DNA of 49,272 nt from Phormidium ambiguum IAM M-71 (GCF_001904725.1 NZ_MRCE01000046.1:1-49272), one strand, 5' to 3'; shown: positions 24,274-33,354, numbered from the stretch's first letter. Numbers and translations: made by a program. The notes: generated by a model not told the origin, from the sequence alone.

Positions 24274-25419
24274 ATGACAACGAATCATATTTTAGAAATT
24301 GCTCAATATGGTCAAAGTATCTGGATGGATAATTTGACTCGTGATTTGATTGAGTCCGGCGAACTGAAAAAAATGATTGAAACTCGCGGGATTAAAGGGA
24401 TTACTTCTAATCCAGCGATTTTTGAAAAAGCGATCGCAGGCAACCAAATTTACGATGCCGATATCGAAAAAGGCATTCGGGAAGGTTTACCAACTTACAA
24501 AATTTACGAATCTCTGATTTTTGACGATATTCGTCATGCTTGCGATATCTTCCGTTCAGTTTACGAATCCTCCAATGGATTAGATGGTTACATCAGTATT
24601 GAAGTACCACCTACCATCGCTCACGACACCGAAGCTACCATTAATGAAGCCCGCCGTTACTATCAAGAAATCGGTCGGGAAAACGTGATGATTAAAATCC
24701 CTGGAACTAGCGCCGGATTACCCGCAGTTGAACAAGTAATTGCTGATGGGATTAATGTGAATGTGACACTGTTATTTTCTGTTGACAGTTACCTCAATTC
24801 TGCTTGGGCTTACATCAAAGGTTTGGAAAAACGAGCAGCTGAAGGCAAAGATATTAGTAAGATTGCTTCTGTGGCTAGCTTCTTCCTCAGCCGGATTGAT
24901 TCTAATATTGACAGTCGGATCGATAAAAAATTGAAAGCGGGTGCAGAGAACATTAACGTCGAAGCGAAATTACGGGATGTGAAAGGGAAAGTAGCGATCG
25001 CAAATGCCAAGATAGCCTATCAAAAGTATAAAGAAATAATCGAGAGCGATCGCTGGCAAGCACTAGCCGCCAAAGGTGCCAAAGTCCAACGTTTATTGTG
25101 GGCTTCTACCAGCACTAAAGATCCCAACTACAGCGATGTCATGTACGTTGATGAATTGATCGGCCCCGATACAGTTAACACTTTACCACCGAACACGATC
25201 GAAGCTTGCGCCGATCACTGTGATGTAGAGAATCGGGTGGAATCTAAAGTCGAAGAAGCTTACTCCTTGATCGAAAGTCTCAAAGATCCAGACATTGACA
25301 TTGACATTAATCAAGTCATGGATGAATTACTCACCGAAGGAATTGAGAAATTTGTCCAACCCTTCCAATCCTTAATGGATTCTTTAGAAACCAAGGTCAA
25401 ACAACTGGAGCCAGTGTAA
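24274..25419 (+). CDS. tal: Transaldolase
   Basis: 381 residues. Signature segments are RGIKGITSNPAIFEKAI (about 39-55), the catalytic lysine in ENVMIKIPGT (about 144-153) and the NVTLLFSVD strand. Transaldolase moves a dihydroxyacetone unit between sugar phosphates in the pentose phosphate pathway. The length fits the longer cyanobacterial/actinobacterial form. AAAAAGGAAAAC precedes the ATG. It begins 56 bases after fbp. Confidence 0.96.
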   Translation: MTTNHILEIAQYGQSIWMDNLTRDLIESGELKKMIETRGIKGITSNPAIFEKAIAGNQIYDADIEKGIREGLPTYKIYESLIFDDIRHACDIFRSVYESSNGLDGYISIEVPPTIAHDTEATINEARRYYQEIGRENVMIKIPGTSAGLPAVEQVIADGINVNVTLLFSVDSYLNSAWAYIKGLEKRAAEGKDISKIASVASFFLSRIDSNIDSRIDKKLKAGAENINVEAKLRDVKGKVAIANAKIAYQKYKEIIESDRWQALAAKGAKVQRLLWASTSTKDPNYSDVMYVDELIGPDTVNTLPPNTIEACADHCDVENRVESKVEEAYSLIESLKDPDIDIDINQVMDELLTEGIEKFVQPFQSLMDSLETKVKQLEPV

Positions 25420-25453
25420 ATTAAGGCTATCTTTGCTGGATATCCCCCATAAA

Positions 25454-25481
25454 GTAGAGACGTTGTATACAACGTCTCTAC
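25454..25481. repeat. Perfect 28-base palindrome GTAGAGACGTTGTA
   Basis: GTAGAGACGTTGTA and its exact complement TACAACGTCTCTAC, with no spacer. Palindromes with this GTAGAGACGTTG core are dispersed in many cyanobacterial genomes. It separates tal from the next gene and could act as a terminator or processing site in the operon. Confidence 0.92.
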
Positions 25482-25547
25482 TCTATAACAAGGAAACAGC
25501 TTTACCTCAGTAACTACAGTTGTGTTGCCAAATTGGAGACTACTGCC

Positions 25548-26327
25548 ATGTTAAGTACCAACAACACCAGCTTGAATGCTCAACTCAATGCTTCCGAAAG
25601 GGCAAGACTTGACGAACTAGAAACTGCGATCGATCGCGGACTTCAAACTTTTTATGAAGTCGGCAAAGCCTTAGAAGAAATTCGAGAACAGAAACTGTAC
25701 CGGGAAACTCACAAAACTTTTGAAGCTTATTGCCGAGATAGGTGGGGAATTGCACGACCCACAGCTTATCGTTTCATTAATGCTGCTCAGGTGATGGAAA
25801 ATTTGTCTCCAATTGGAGACATTTTGCCGAGAAAGGAAAATCAAGTTCGTCCCTTGACTCAACTTTCTCCAGAGTTACAGATAGAAATTTGGCAACAGGC
25901 AGTGGAGTTAGCGTCAAATGGTATTCCCACAGGCGCAGCAGTACAGCGGTTAGTGGACGAAAAACTCTCATCACCGAATCCAAAGCGAAATTCTCCGGGG
26001 AATCATTCGGAAATAGAACAGTTGCGCCAAGAAAATCAGCGCCTCAGAGAACAAATTCGGCGACAGAACATCGAGAGGGAAAAGCGTTCAGCTGAAGTAG
26101 CGGCAGAATTAGAACGGTTACGGGAAGAAAACAGACAACTCAAAGCCGAACTCAGACAAAGAGACATTGATTGGGAACGTCGTTTAGCTTATGAAAGGGA
26201 AAAAATTAGAGCCGAAGTGAGAGCCGAATTGAAAGCTGAATATGAAGGAATCATTAATTCTTTAACTGCTCAAGTCAAGGAATTAACCAGACAGTTAGAA
26301 GAAATACGGTTACAAATCAAAGCGTAA
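25548..26327 (+). CDS. DNA-binding-like coiled-coil protein in the OPP operon
   Basis: 259 residues. The ATG at 25548 is chosen because GGAG lies nine bases upstream; a TTG at 25533 is weaker. Residues about 10-115 resemble the N-terminal domain seen in plasmid and phage proteins that often sits before a ParB-like or KfrA-like coiled coil: ETAIDRGLQTFYEVGKALEE, then YCRDRWGIARPTAYRFINAA, an HTH-like segment. Residues about 150-255 are an almost continuous coiled coil rich in R, E, Q and L. Its position between tal and zwf is unexpected, and its role there is unknown. It may be a mobile-element relic that retained its reading frame. Confidence 0.75.
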   Translation: MLSTNNTSLNAQLNASERARLDELETAIDRGLQTFYEVGKALEEIREQKLYRETHKTFEAYCRDRWGIARPTAYRFINAAQVMENLSPIGDILPRKENQVRPLTQLSPELQIEIWQQAVELASNGIPTGAAVQRLVDEKLSSPNPKRNSPGNHSEIEQLRQENQRLREQIRRQNIEREKRSAEVAAELERLREENRQLKAELRQRDIDWERRLAYEREKIRAEVRAELKAEYEGIINSLTAQVKELTRQLEEIRLQIKA

Positions 26328-26367
26328 TCGAAAATTGACACTATATATATAAGGTAGAAACAACAAA

Positions 26368-27897
26368 ATGGTCACATTGTTACCCAATCCCCTGCGCGTC
26401 GGTTTACAACAAGAGAAAATGCCAGAACCACAAATTCTGGTAATCTTCGGTGCATCTGGGGACTTGACTCAACGCAAACTAATTCCGGCAATTTATTATT
26501 TAAGACGAGAACGACGACTACCACCAGAAACAACGATCGTAGGTGTAGCGCGTCGAGATTGGAGTCATGATTATTTCCGCGAACAAATGCGGAAAGGATT
26601 AGAAGAATTTTCCGAAGGGATAGGTAACGAAGAACTTTGGGAAGACTTTGCTCAAGGGTTATTCTACTGTTCTGGTGATATTGACAACCCAGAAAGCTAT
26701 GAAAAACTGAAAGCATTTTTAGCTGAATTAGATAGCAAAAGAGGTACCAGAGGAAATCGGGTATTTTACCTCTCAGTTGCACCCAAACTGTATGGAGAAG
26801 CAATCAAACAGTTAGGCAGTGCAGGCATGACTGCTGATGCGACAAAAACCCGCGTGGTGATTGAAAAACCTTTTGGTCGAGACTTAGCAACTGCTAGGGC
26901 ACTGAACCGAGTTGTCACTCAATATTGTAAAGAACAACAAGTTTACCGGATCGACCACTATTTAGGGAAAGAAACAGTTCAAAACTTATTAGTATTCCGA
27001 TTTGCCAATGCGATTTTTGAACCATTGTGGAATCGCCAATTTGTCGATCACGTTCAAATTACGGTAGCAGAAACCGTAGGCGTAGAAGATCGTGCAGGTT
27101 ATTACGAAACCTCTGGGGCGCTGCGGGATATGGTGCAAAATCACTTAATGCAAGTATTTTGCCTAACTGCTATGGAACCGCCTAACTCATTGGAGTCTGA
27201 TTCTATTCGCACAGAAAAGGTAAAAGTTTTGCAAGCGACGCGCTTGGCAAATGTTCATGATTTAACCCAATCAGCGATTCGGGCGCAGTATTCAGCGGGT
27301 TGGATGAAAGGGGAAAAAGTAGCGGGATATCGTGAGGAATCGGGCGTTAATCCTGATTCCACCACGCCAACTTATGTGGCGATGAAATTGATGATTGATA
27401 ATTGGCGTTGGCAAGGCGTACCTTTCTATTTAAGGACTGGGAAACGAATGCCGAAAAAAGTATCAGAAATAGCGATTCATTTTCGGGAAGTGCCTTATTT
27501 ATTATTTCAGTCGGCAGCGCAACAAGCCAATAATAATGTCCTGATTATGCGAATTCAACCCAACGAAGGAATTGCTTTGCGGTTTGAAGTGAAAATGCCT
27601 GGTTTAGAAGTGCGAACTCGGACAGTAGAAATGGACTTTGGTTATGGCACAACTTTTGGTAAAACCAGTGGCGACGCTTACGATCGCTTATTGTTAGACT
27701 GCATGATGGGCGACCAAACTTTGTTTACCCGCGCCGATGAAGTAGAAGAAGCTTGGCGAGTAGTTACGCCAGCACTTACTGCTTGGGAAACTCCAACAAA
27801 TCCGGCATTAATTCCTCAGTACGAAGCAGGAACGTGGGAACCCGCAGAAGCAGAATTGCTGATTAACCGTGATGGAAAACGTTGGCGAAGACCCTAA
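26368..27897 (+). CDS. zwf: Glucose-6-phosphate 1-dehydrogenase
   Basis: 509 residues, normal length. [18 protein letters not shown] (about 29-46) is the NADP-binding site, [10 protein letters not shown] is conserved, and [13 protein letters not shown] (about 195-207) is the active site with the catalytic histidine. It oxidises glucose-6-phosphate, making NADPH at night in cyanobacteria. The next gene is its activator opcA, 155 bases on. Confidence 0.97.
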   Translation: MVTLLPNPLRVGLQQEKMPEPQILVIFGASGDLTQRKLIPAIYYLRRERRLPPETTIVGVARRDWSHDYFREQMRKGLEEFSEGIGNEELWEDFAQGLFYCSGDIDNPESYEKLKAFLAELDSKRGTRGNRVFYLSVAPKLYGEAIKQLGSAGMTADATKTRVVIEKPFGRDLATARALNRVVTQYCKEQQVYRIDHYLGKETVQNLLVFRFANAIFEPLWNRQFVDHVQITVAETVGVEDRAGYYETSGALRDMVQNHLMQVFCLTAMEPPNSLESDSIRTEKVKVLQATRLANVHDLTQSAIRAQYSAGWMKGEKVAGYREESGVNPDSTTPTYVAMKLMIDNWRWQGVPFYLRTGKRMPKKVSEIAIHFREVPYLLFQSAAQQANNNVLIMRIQPNEGIALRFEVKMPGLEVRTRTVEMDFGYGTTFGKTSGDAYDRLLLDCMMGDQTLFTRADEVEEAWRVVTPALTAWETPTNPALIPQYEAGTWEPAEAELLINRDGKRWRRP

Positions 27898-27901
27898 TTT
27901 G

Positions 27902-27922
27902 AAGAAGGCAGAAGGCAGGAGG
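27902..27922. repeat. Short AGAAGGC repeat
   Basis: Two and a half heptamers between zwf and opcA, followed by AT-rich sequence. Confidence 0.75.
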
Positions 27923-28052
27923 AAATTTAACTTTTTTCAACTTCATAGTGATTTTTGCTACTCTGCCCTAATTTATCATTGGTCATTTCTGATTAATAAA
28001 TAAAAGCAATTGACCAACTACCAACTACAAACTATCAATTACCTAATCAATT

Positions 28053-29417
28053 ATGACTACCTCATCTGCACCATTAGTTTCGTTACAAGCACCGAAAGAT
28101 GTGTCTGTCGCCGATATTGAAACCGAATTAAGTCAAATTTGGCAAAGTTATGGTGGTGGCGAAGGTGCTTTTGCAGCTGCTACTAGGGCGGCAACTTTTA
28201 GTTTAGTAATTTATGAACCGGAAGAAACTCAACAACTTTTAGCGGTTTTAGGATATTATATGGGGCCGATCGATGGGATTGAAGGGCCTCGGACTCAAGC
28301 AGCTTTAGAAGTTGCTCAAAAAGCTTTGGGTTTGGAAGTAACGGGAAAATCTAATCCTGAAACTTTGGCGAAATTAAAAGAGGAAATTGCCAAAAAAGGT
28401 GAGGGATTAAAAGCGGATGGTAATGGCACAACAAATACACAATATGCGTTAGATACTTCTGGTGCGGGTTTTGCGGATGCGATCGCTGCTTCTAATCCTT
28501 GTCGGATTATTGCGCTGTGTCCAACTGTGGGTGAAGATGCAGGGGTAAATGCTCAAGTTTCTGCTTATTGTCCGGTACAAAAACGCACTAGCACTACGTT
28601 AATTTGTTGTGAATATATTACTTTGAGAGGGACACAAAGTGCTTTAGATCGGATTAGTGGGATGATACCGGAATTGGCGATCGCAGATTTACCCAAATTC
28701 GCTTGGTGGAAAGCAACACCCGATCCCAACCACGATTTATTTAAGCATATTGCCGAATCTAGCGATTGCATTATTCTTGACTCTTCCCACTTCAATGCTA
28801 CAGAAGAAGATTTGCTGGTGGTGCAAGATTTAATTGATTCAGGATTGAATATTGCTGACTTGAATTGGCGGCGGTTGTTTCCTTGGCAAGAATTAACCGC
28901 CGAAGCATTCGATCCCCCGGAACGTCGTGCTTATGTTAAGGAAATTGACCAAGTAACAATTGATTATGAAAAAGGCAATCCAGCACAAGCTTTAATGTTT
29001 TTAGGTTGGTTTGCCAGTCGGTTACAATGGTACCCCGTTGCTTATGAACATCAAGGCGGCGAATATGACCTGAAAAAGATTAAATTTGTCGGTGCAGATC
29101 AACGACAAATTGAAGTAGAATTAGCCGCAATTCCGATCGCCGCTGGAGAAATACCGGGTGATTTAATTGGTTTACGTTTAATGTCAACTAATCCCCAAGC
29201 TAACTGTTGTACAATTCTCTGTTCTCAAATCGCAGGTTGTATGCGAATGGAATCAGGCGGAGGCGCACAAAATTGTCGCATCGAACAAGTAACACCAATG
29301 TTCGATCAACAAGCCGAAAAATTATTAAGTCAGCAGTTACAACGCTGGAGTCGTGATACTTTGTACGAAGAAAGTATGGCAGTCACGGCGCAAATTCTCA
29401 AGTTAGTTAATCGGTAA
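28053..29417 (+). CDS. opcA: G6PDH assembly protein OpcA with peptidoglycan-binding-like N-terminus
   Basis: 454 residues. Residues about 60-120 (TQQLLAVLGYYMGPIDGIEG, then TQAALEVAQKALGL) resemble the helical peptidoglycan-binding domain 1, a known feature of cyanobacterial OpcA. The remainder is the OpcA domain proper, with cysteines around CPVQKRTSTTLICCEYITLR and CCTILCSQIAGCM that may respond to thioredoxin. OpcA is needed for assembly or activation of G6PDH. It follows zwf as in other cyanobacteria. Confidence 0.95.
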   Translation: MTTSSAPLVSLQAPKDVSVADIETELSQIWQSYGGGEGAFAAATRAATFSLVIYEPEETQQLLAVLGYYMGPIDGIEGPRTQAALEVAQKALGLEVTGKSNPETLAKLKEEIAKKGEGLKADGNGTTNTQYALDTSGAGFADAIAASNPCRIIALCPTVGEDAGVNAQVSAYCPVQKRTSTTLICCEYITLRGTQSALDRISGMIPELAIADLPKFAWWKATPDPNHDLFKHIAESSDCIILDSSHFNATEEDLLVVQDLIDSGLNIADLNWRRLFPWQELTAEAFDPPERRAYVKEIDQVTIDYEKGNPAQALMFLGWFASRLQWYPVAYEHQGGEYDLKKIKFVGADQRQIEVELAAIPIAAGEIPGDLIGLRLMSTNPQANCCTILCSQIAGCMRMESGGGAQNCRIEQVTPMFDQQAEKLLSQQLQRWSRDTLYEESMAVTAQILKLVNR

Positions 29418-29520
29418 TGAGTAGTTGGGAGTTGGTAATTGTTGAGGAAATAATTGACAAATTTATGAGATATTAAATAAGCAATTCCCACTACCAACTA
29501 CCTACTACCAATTACCAAAA

Positions 29521-30921
29521 ATGAGTTTAATAATTGCCGGAGAACGCAGTGGGGTAGGTAAAACAACAGTAACACTTGCCCTACTTGCCACTTTAAAACA
29601 TCGCTATTTAACGGTACAATCTTTTAAAGTTGGGCCTGATTATATCGACCCAATGTTTCATCATTATGTTACTGGAAAACCTTGTCGAAATTTAGATCCA
29701 ATACTCACTTCCGCAACTTACGTAAAAGAATGTTTTTCCCGTCATATTCAAGGAGTAGAATTTGCGTTAGTTGAAGGAGTGATGGGGTTGTTTGATGGGG
29801 TAAGGATGACTGGGAATGACAGGCAAGATGACAGGCAAGATGCCTGTCCTACAGGACTGGGGACTGGGGATTTTGCTAGTACTGCACATATTGCTCGGTT
29901 GTTAGATTTACCTGTATTGTTAGTAATTGATTGTAGTCGGTTGTCGGGTTCGGTGGCTGCGATCGTACACGGCTTCAGCACTTTTGATCCTAGAATTAAG
30001 ATAGCTGGTTTAGTATTAAATCGGGTGGGAAGCGATCGACATTTAGAACTTTTAAAAGATGCTTTATTACCTTTAAACTTACCAATTTTAGGAGTTTTGC
30101 GCCGAGAGGATGATATTGCTATTCCCGATCGACATTTAGGTTTAATCCCCACCGCTGAACTTCCCCAAATGGATGCTGTAATTAAAAAATTAGCCCATTT
30201 AGGAGAAACTTGTTTTAACTGGGAAAAATTGTTACCAATGTTGAAAAGTCAAGTAGGACAGGCAAGATGCCTGTCATCTTGCCTGTCATCGCCAGTAAGA
30301 ATTGCGATCGCACAAGATAAAGCATTCAATTTCTATTATCAAGACAACCTAGATTTACTGGAACAACTAGGCGCAGAATTACTATTTTGGAGTCCTATTA
30401 ATAATACTACTTTACCCAAAGATGTAAAAGGATTTTATTTTGGTGGTGGTTTTCCCGAAGTTTTTGCCCAAGAATTAAGCGAGAATTTCCCTATTAGACA
30501 AGCGGTTAAACAAGCGATTTTATCAGGAACTCCAACTTATGCAGAATGCGGGGGTTTAATGTACTTATGCGAAGAAATAATCGATTTTTCAGGAAACTCT
30601 TACCCAATGTTAGGAATTTTACCCACAAAAGCCGAAATGGGTAGCCGTTTAACATTAGGATATCGCCAAGCAACAACATTGCAGGATAGCCCAATATTAC
30701 CCACTAGCGCAACAGTTTGGGGACATGAATTTCATCGTTCCAGCTTATCCAAAACTCCAACAAAACCCTTGTTTAAAATCAAAGGATTTTCTGCTAACTT
30801 AGTAAATGAAGAAGGATGGAACTTGTATAACATTCATGCTTCATACATTCACTTACACTTTGGCGATCGTCCAGAAATTCCCACAAGATTTTTGCAGCAA
30901 TGTAGATTAAACTGTATTTAA
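29521..30921 (+). CDS. cobB: Cobyrinate a,c-diamide synthase
   Basis: 466 residues. The N-terminal P-loop ATPase domain starts AGERSGVGKTTVTLALLATL, with DYIDP and EGVMGLFDGVR. The C-terminal glutamine amidotransferase domain has the nucleophile cysteine in YAECGGLMYL and its histidine in WGHEFHRS. It amidates cobyrinic acid side chains in cobalamin synthesis. Two insertions interrupt the family pattern: about 20 residues after LFDGVR (codons covering 29806-29868) and about 14 residues between the domains (30253-30294). Both are translated copies of a palindromic repeat, and the frame stays open. The enzyme can plausibly tolerate them because they lie in loops. Confidence 0.93.
   Translation: MSLIIAGERSGVGKTTVTLALLATLKHRYLTVQSFKVGPDYIDPMFHHYVTGKPCRNLDPILTSATYVKECFSRHIQGVEFALVEGVMGLFDGVRMTGNDRQDDRQDACPTGLGTGDFASTAHIARLLDLPVLLVIDCSRLSGSVAAIVHGFSTFDPRIKIAGLVLNRVGSDRHLELLKDALLPLNLPILGVLRREDDIAIPDRHLGLIPTAELPQMDAVIKKLAHLGETCFNWEKLLPMLKSQVGQARCLSSCLSSPVRIAIAQDKAFNFYYQDNLDLLEQLGAELLFWSPINNTTLPKDVKGFYFGGGFPEVFAQELSENFPIRQAVKQAILSGTPTYAECGGLMYLCEEIIDFSGNSYPMLGILPTKAEMGSRLTLGYRQATTLQDSPILPTSATVWGHEFHRSSLSKTPTKPLFKIKGFSANLVNEEGWNLYNIHASYIHLHFGDRPEIPTRFLQQCRLNCI
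29818..29855. repeat. Translated palindromic repeat in cobB, copy 1
   Basis: GACAGGCAAGAT (29818-29829) then GACAGGCAAGATGCCTGTC (29830-29848) and CTACAGG. The 19-mer is an imperfect palindrome. It encodes part of the insertion [14 protein letters not shown]. Confidence 0.92.
30253..30290. repeat. Translated palindromic repeat in cobB, copy 2
   Basis: GTAGGACAGGCAAGATGCCT then GTCATCTTGCCTGTCATC. It encodes GQARCLSSCLSS between the ATPase and amidotransferase domains. Confidence 0.92.
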
Positions 30922-30929
30922 AAACCGCA

Positions 30930-31117
30930 GATGCACGCAGATAAACGCAGATAATAAAAAACATCCATGTTTATCTATGCGCCCAACCAAAAATCTTGAT
31001 AAACATCTGTGTTCATCTGTGTTTATCTGTGGACATCTGTGGTAAAAAGAAAGATTAGGGAACCCAACCAAAAACTCTCATAAATATCTGCGTTTATCTG
31101 CGTTTATCTGCGGTTAG
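30930..31117. repeat. Degenerate ATCTGTG/ATCTGCG tandem repeat
   Basis: About 190 bases of ATCTGTG and ATCTGCG units on the plus strand in loosely spaced runs, together with complementary units near 30930 (GCAGATAAACGCAGAT). Identical in style to 16640-16687. It fills the space between cobB and the next gene. Confidence 0.85.
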
Positions 31118-31124
31118 AAAAATC

Positions 31125-32684
31125 ATGAACCAACCAAAAAGAAAAGTAGATATCTTGATTATCGGTGCAGGACATAACGGATTAGTATCAGCAATAATCC
31201 TAGCACGCCAAGGATTTAACGTACTAATTTTAGAAGAAAAACCCGTAATAGGAGGCGCTTGTCGAACCGAAAAACCCTTCAAAACCGCCCCAAACTTAGG
31301 AACATCAACAGGCGCATACCTACTCGGTTTAATGCCTCCCGAACTACTACAAATACTCAACATAAACTTACCAAAAATTCGCCGCGATCCCCATTATTTT
31401 TTGCCTACTACTGATAACAAATATTTGCTTTTTGGTTCAGATCGAGAAGCAATGAAACAGCAATTTATTAACTTCTTTTCCGAAGTAGACTGGAAAGCAA
31501 ACGAAGCATTACAAAACGAGATCTCACAAATCAGAGAAGATATCGCCCCTACTTGGTTAAATCCGCCCCTTTCAATTGAAGAAACCGCCGAAAAATATGT
31601 CCGTCCACAACTGCGGCAAATATTTATTGATTTGTGTCGAAAATCAGTGGGGGAATATCTCGATCGCTTTAATTTCAAAAGCGATCTAATTAAAGCAATG
31701 TATGCTGTCACTGATGGATTTTCGGGACTTTGCGGCACTTGGGATACACCCGGAACTGGGATGAATTTTTTAATTCATAATATGTGTAGATTGCCGGGAA
31801 GTGACGGAACTTGGATGGTAGTTAAAGGGGGAATGGGAACTATTACCCAAACTTTGGCTAATGAAGCAATTAAAGCTGGCGCAAAAATTGAAACAAGGAA
31901 GGGTGTCAGCCAAATTTTAGTAGAAAATAATCAAGTTAAAGGTGTAGTTTTAGCTGATGATAGCGAAGTTTCTGCTCATACAATTATTGTTAATGCCGAT
32001 CCTTTCCGAATGCAAGAATTAGTAGGAGAGGAAAAATTACCAAAGGAATATAACCAAAGGTTAGATAGTTACCGGAAAAACGGGACAACTTTTAAGGTGA
32101 ATATGTGTTTAAAAGACTTGCCAAAATTCACTTGTTTACCGGAAAATAAAGGACAGTTTAACACCACAATTCATTTATTACCGGATGAATCGGAAGTAAT
32201 GCGATCGCTAAACACCACATTCGCTGAAGTTCAAGCCGGAATCTTACCTGATTTCCCGACAATTGAATGGTATATTCACACAACTATCGATCCATCTTTA
32301 CAAGATGAAGCAGGAAGACATAATTCAGCATTATTTGTGCAATGGGTACCTTATGAACTAACAGGAACGACTTGGGAAAAAGAGGAAAGTCGCTATGTAA
32401 ATCATTTGTTATCAATTTGCGATCGCTTTGCCCCCGGAACAACTGAATTAGTGCAAGAAGTCTTTCCTTTACATCCCCAAAAAATTGAGCAGCATTTTGG
32501 CATTACCAGAGGACATATTCACCACGTTGATAACTCTTATGGATTTAGCGATCGCCTTCCATATACTACACCAATATCCGGGCTTTATTCCGCCAGTGCA
32601 GGTTGTCATCCAGCCGGATCGGTTATTGGTGCAGCGGGTTATAATGCGGCTCAAATTGTGCTGCAAGAACTTAAAATTTCGTAA
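31125..32684 (+). CDS. PYROXD2-like NAD(P)/FAD-dependent oxidoreductase
   Basis: 519 residues of the phytoene-desaturase superfamily. The N-terminal Rossmann motif is DILIIGAGHNGLVSAIILAR (about 9-28) with GGACRTE, and the C-terminal FAD motif is GLYSASAGCHPAGSVIGAAG. The closest eukaryotic type is PYROXD2 rather than a carotenoid enzyme such as CrtO, although both share the fold. Substrate unknown. The start sits right after the tandem repeat, so its promoter lies in repeat sequence or upstream of it. Confidence 0.85.
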   Translation: MNQPKRKVDILIIGAGHNGLVSAIILARQGFNVLILEEKPVIGGACRTEKPFKTAPNLGTSTGAYLLGLMPPELLQILNINLPKIRRDPHYFLPTTDNKYLLFGSDREAMKQQFINFFSEVDWKANEALQNEISQIREDIAPTWLNPPLSIEETAEKYVRPQLRQIFIDLCRKSVGEYLDRFNFKSDLIKAMYAVTDGFSGLCGTWDTPGTGMNFLIHNMCRLPGSDGTWMVVKGGMGTITQTLANEAIKAGAKIETRKGVSQILVENNQVKGVVLADDSEVSAHTIIVNADPFRMQELVGEEKLPKEYNQRLDSYRKNGTTFKVNMCLKDLPKFTCLPENKGQFNTTIHLLPDESEVMRSLNTTFAEVQAGILPDFPTIEWYIHTTIDPSLQDEAGRHNSALFVQWVPYELTGTTWEKEESRYVNHLLSICDRFAPGTTELVQEVFPLHPQKIEQHFGITRGHIHHVDNSYGFSDRLPYTTPISGLYSASAGCHPAGSVIGAAGYNAAQIVLQELKIS

Positions 32685-32714
32685 GAACGCATTCTTAACC
32701 TCCAAACATAACAA

Positions 32715-32737
32715 TGCCTAGTCGAGGGGACTAGGCA
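32715..32737 (+). terminator. Hairpin after the oxidoreductase
   Basis: TGCCTAGTC (32715-32723) and GACTAGGCA (32729-32737), 9-bp stem and 5-base loop, about 30 bases after the stop codon. No T-run follows, so termination is only probable. Confidence 0.5.
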
Positions 32738-32819
32738 CGTTCGGAAAAAATGATCAAAATTTTCAAGTGTTAATCGTCAAAAAGTAGGACGAAGATAAAC
32801 GGTAAATAAACTAAGGTGG

Positions 32820-33017
32820 ACAATTGTAATTGCAGTTTTACTACCACGGCCTTCGCATAGATTGGTCTTTCCTGATCCTGGTTTGGCACTGCTCTAACAA
32901 AGAGAGTTACGCCACTTCTTTAAGCTTTGCCTTGATAACTGCAATCTGGTTCCTGTCAGGAGATACCGCGACCGAACCGTTTGTTTTTTGTTGATTGTTT
33001 GTTCCTTCGGTATCCAT
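32820..33017. other. Unassigned conserved-looking region: structured RNA or small ORF
   Basis: ATTGCAGTT near 32829 pairs with AACTGCAAT near 32937, and a TGGC...GCCA hairpin with a CTCT/AGAG inner stem lies between them. On the minus strand an ATG at 33017 opens a 36-codon frame to TAA at 32907, beginning MDTEGTNNQQKT and ending KAKLKEVA. Base composition is more GC-rich than the surroundings. No known family or Rfam class comes to mind, so coding or RNA status and strand are open. Confidence 0.35.
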
Positions 33018-33113
33018 CTTTAAAGTAGCACAGATAACTTTGAGGGTGAGTAGTTGTTTACTTAATTTTATTTGTCTTTACACTACTTAGTTTTTAGCAA
33101 ATTGCTTTAACAA

Positions 33114-33331
33114 ATAGGGGGCTAAAGATGACAGGCAAGATGCCTGTCCTACAGAACTGGGAAGGGAGAGAGCTAAAACAACAGGTGCAAAATCTAGGAA
33201 AACCCAAAATATAGTTAAAATGGGGGTTTGGAGATTGAAGACTGGATAGCATGGGGAAACAACTCAAATCTTTCTTCCCAGTCCCCAGTCCCGTAGGACA
33301 GGCATCTTGCCTGTCATCTTTAGCCCCCTAT
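33114..33331. repeat. MITE-like element with 39-bp perfect inverted repeats
   Basis: Bases 33114-33152 and 33293-33331 are exact inverted copies containing GACAGGCAAGATGCCTGTC; next to them, CTGGGAAG and CTTCCCAG extend the pairing. The inner 140 bases have no ORF. The core is the repeat seen inside cobB. The element ends 24 bases before the alaS ATG, so it sits in the alaS promoter/leader region. Confidence 0.88.
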
Positions 33332-33354
33332 CACCAAGTAGATTAAACAGACTC

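Noticed and set aside
29806-29868. cobB as a frameshifted pseudogene because of the odd inserts
   Set aside because: Both inserts keep the frame, and all catalytic motifs on either side are intact.
33307-33354. TTG start of alaS at 33307
   Set aside because: The extra 16 residues are encoded by the inverted-repeat element and do not match the alaS family, which begins near the ATG at 33355.
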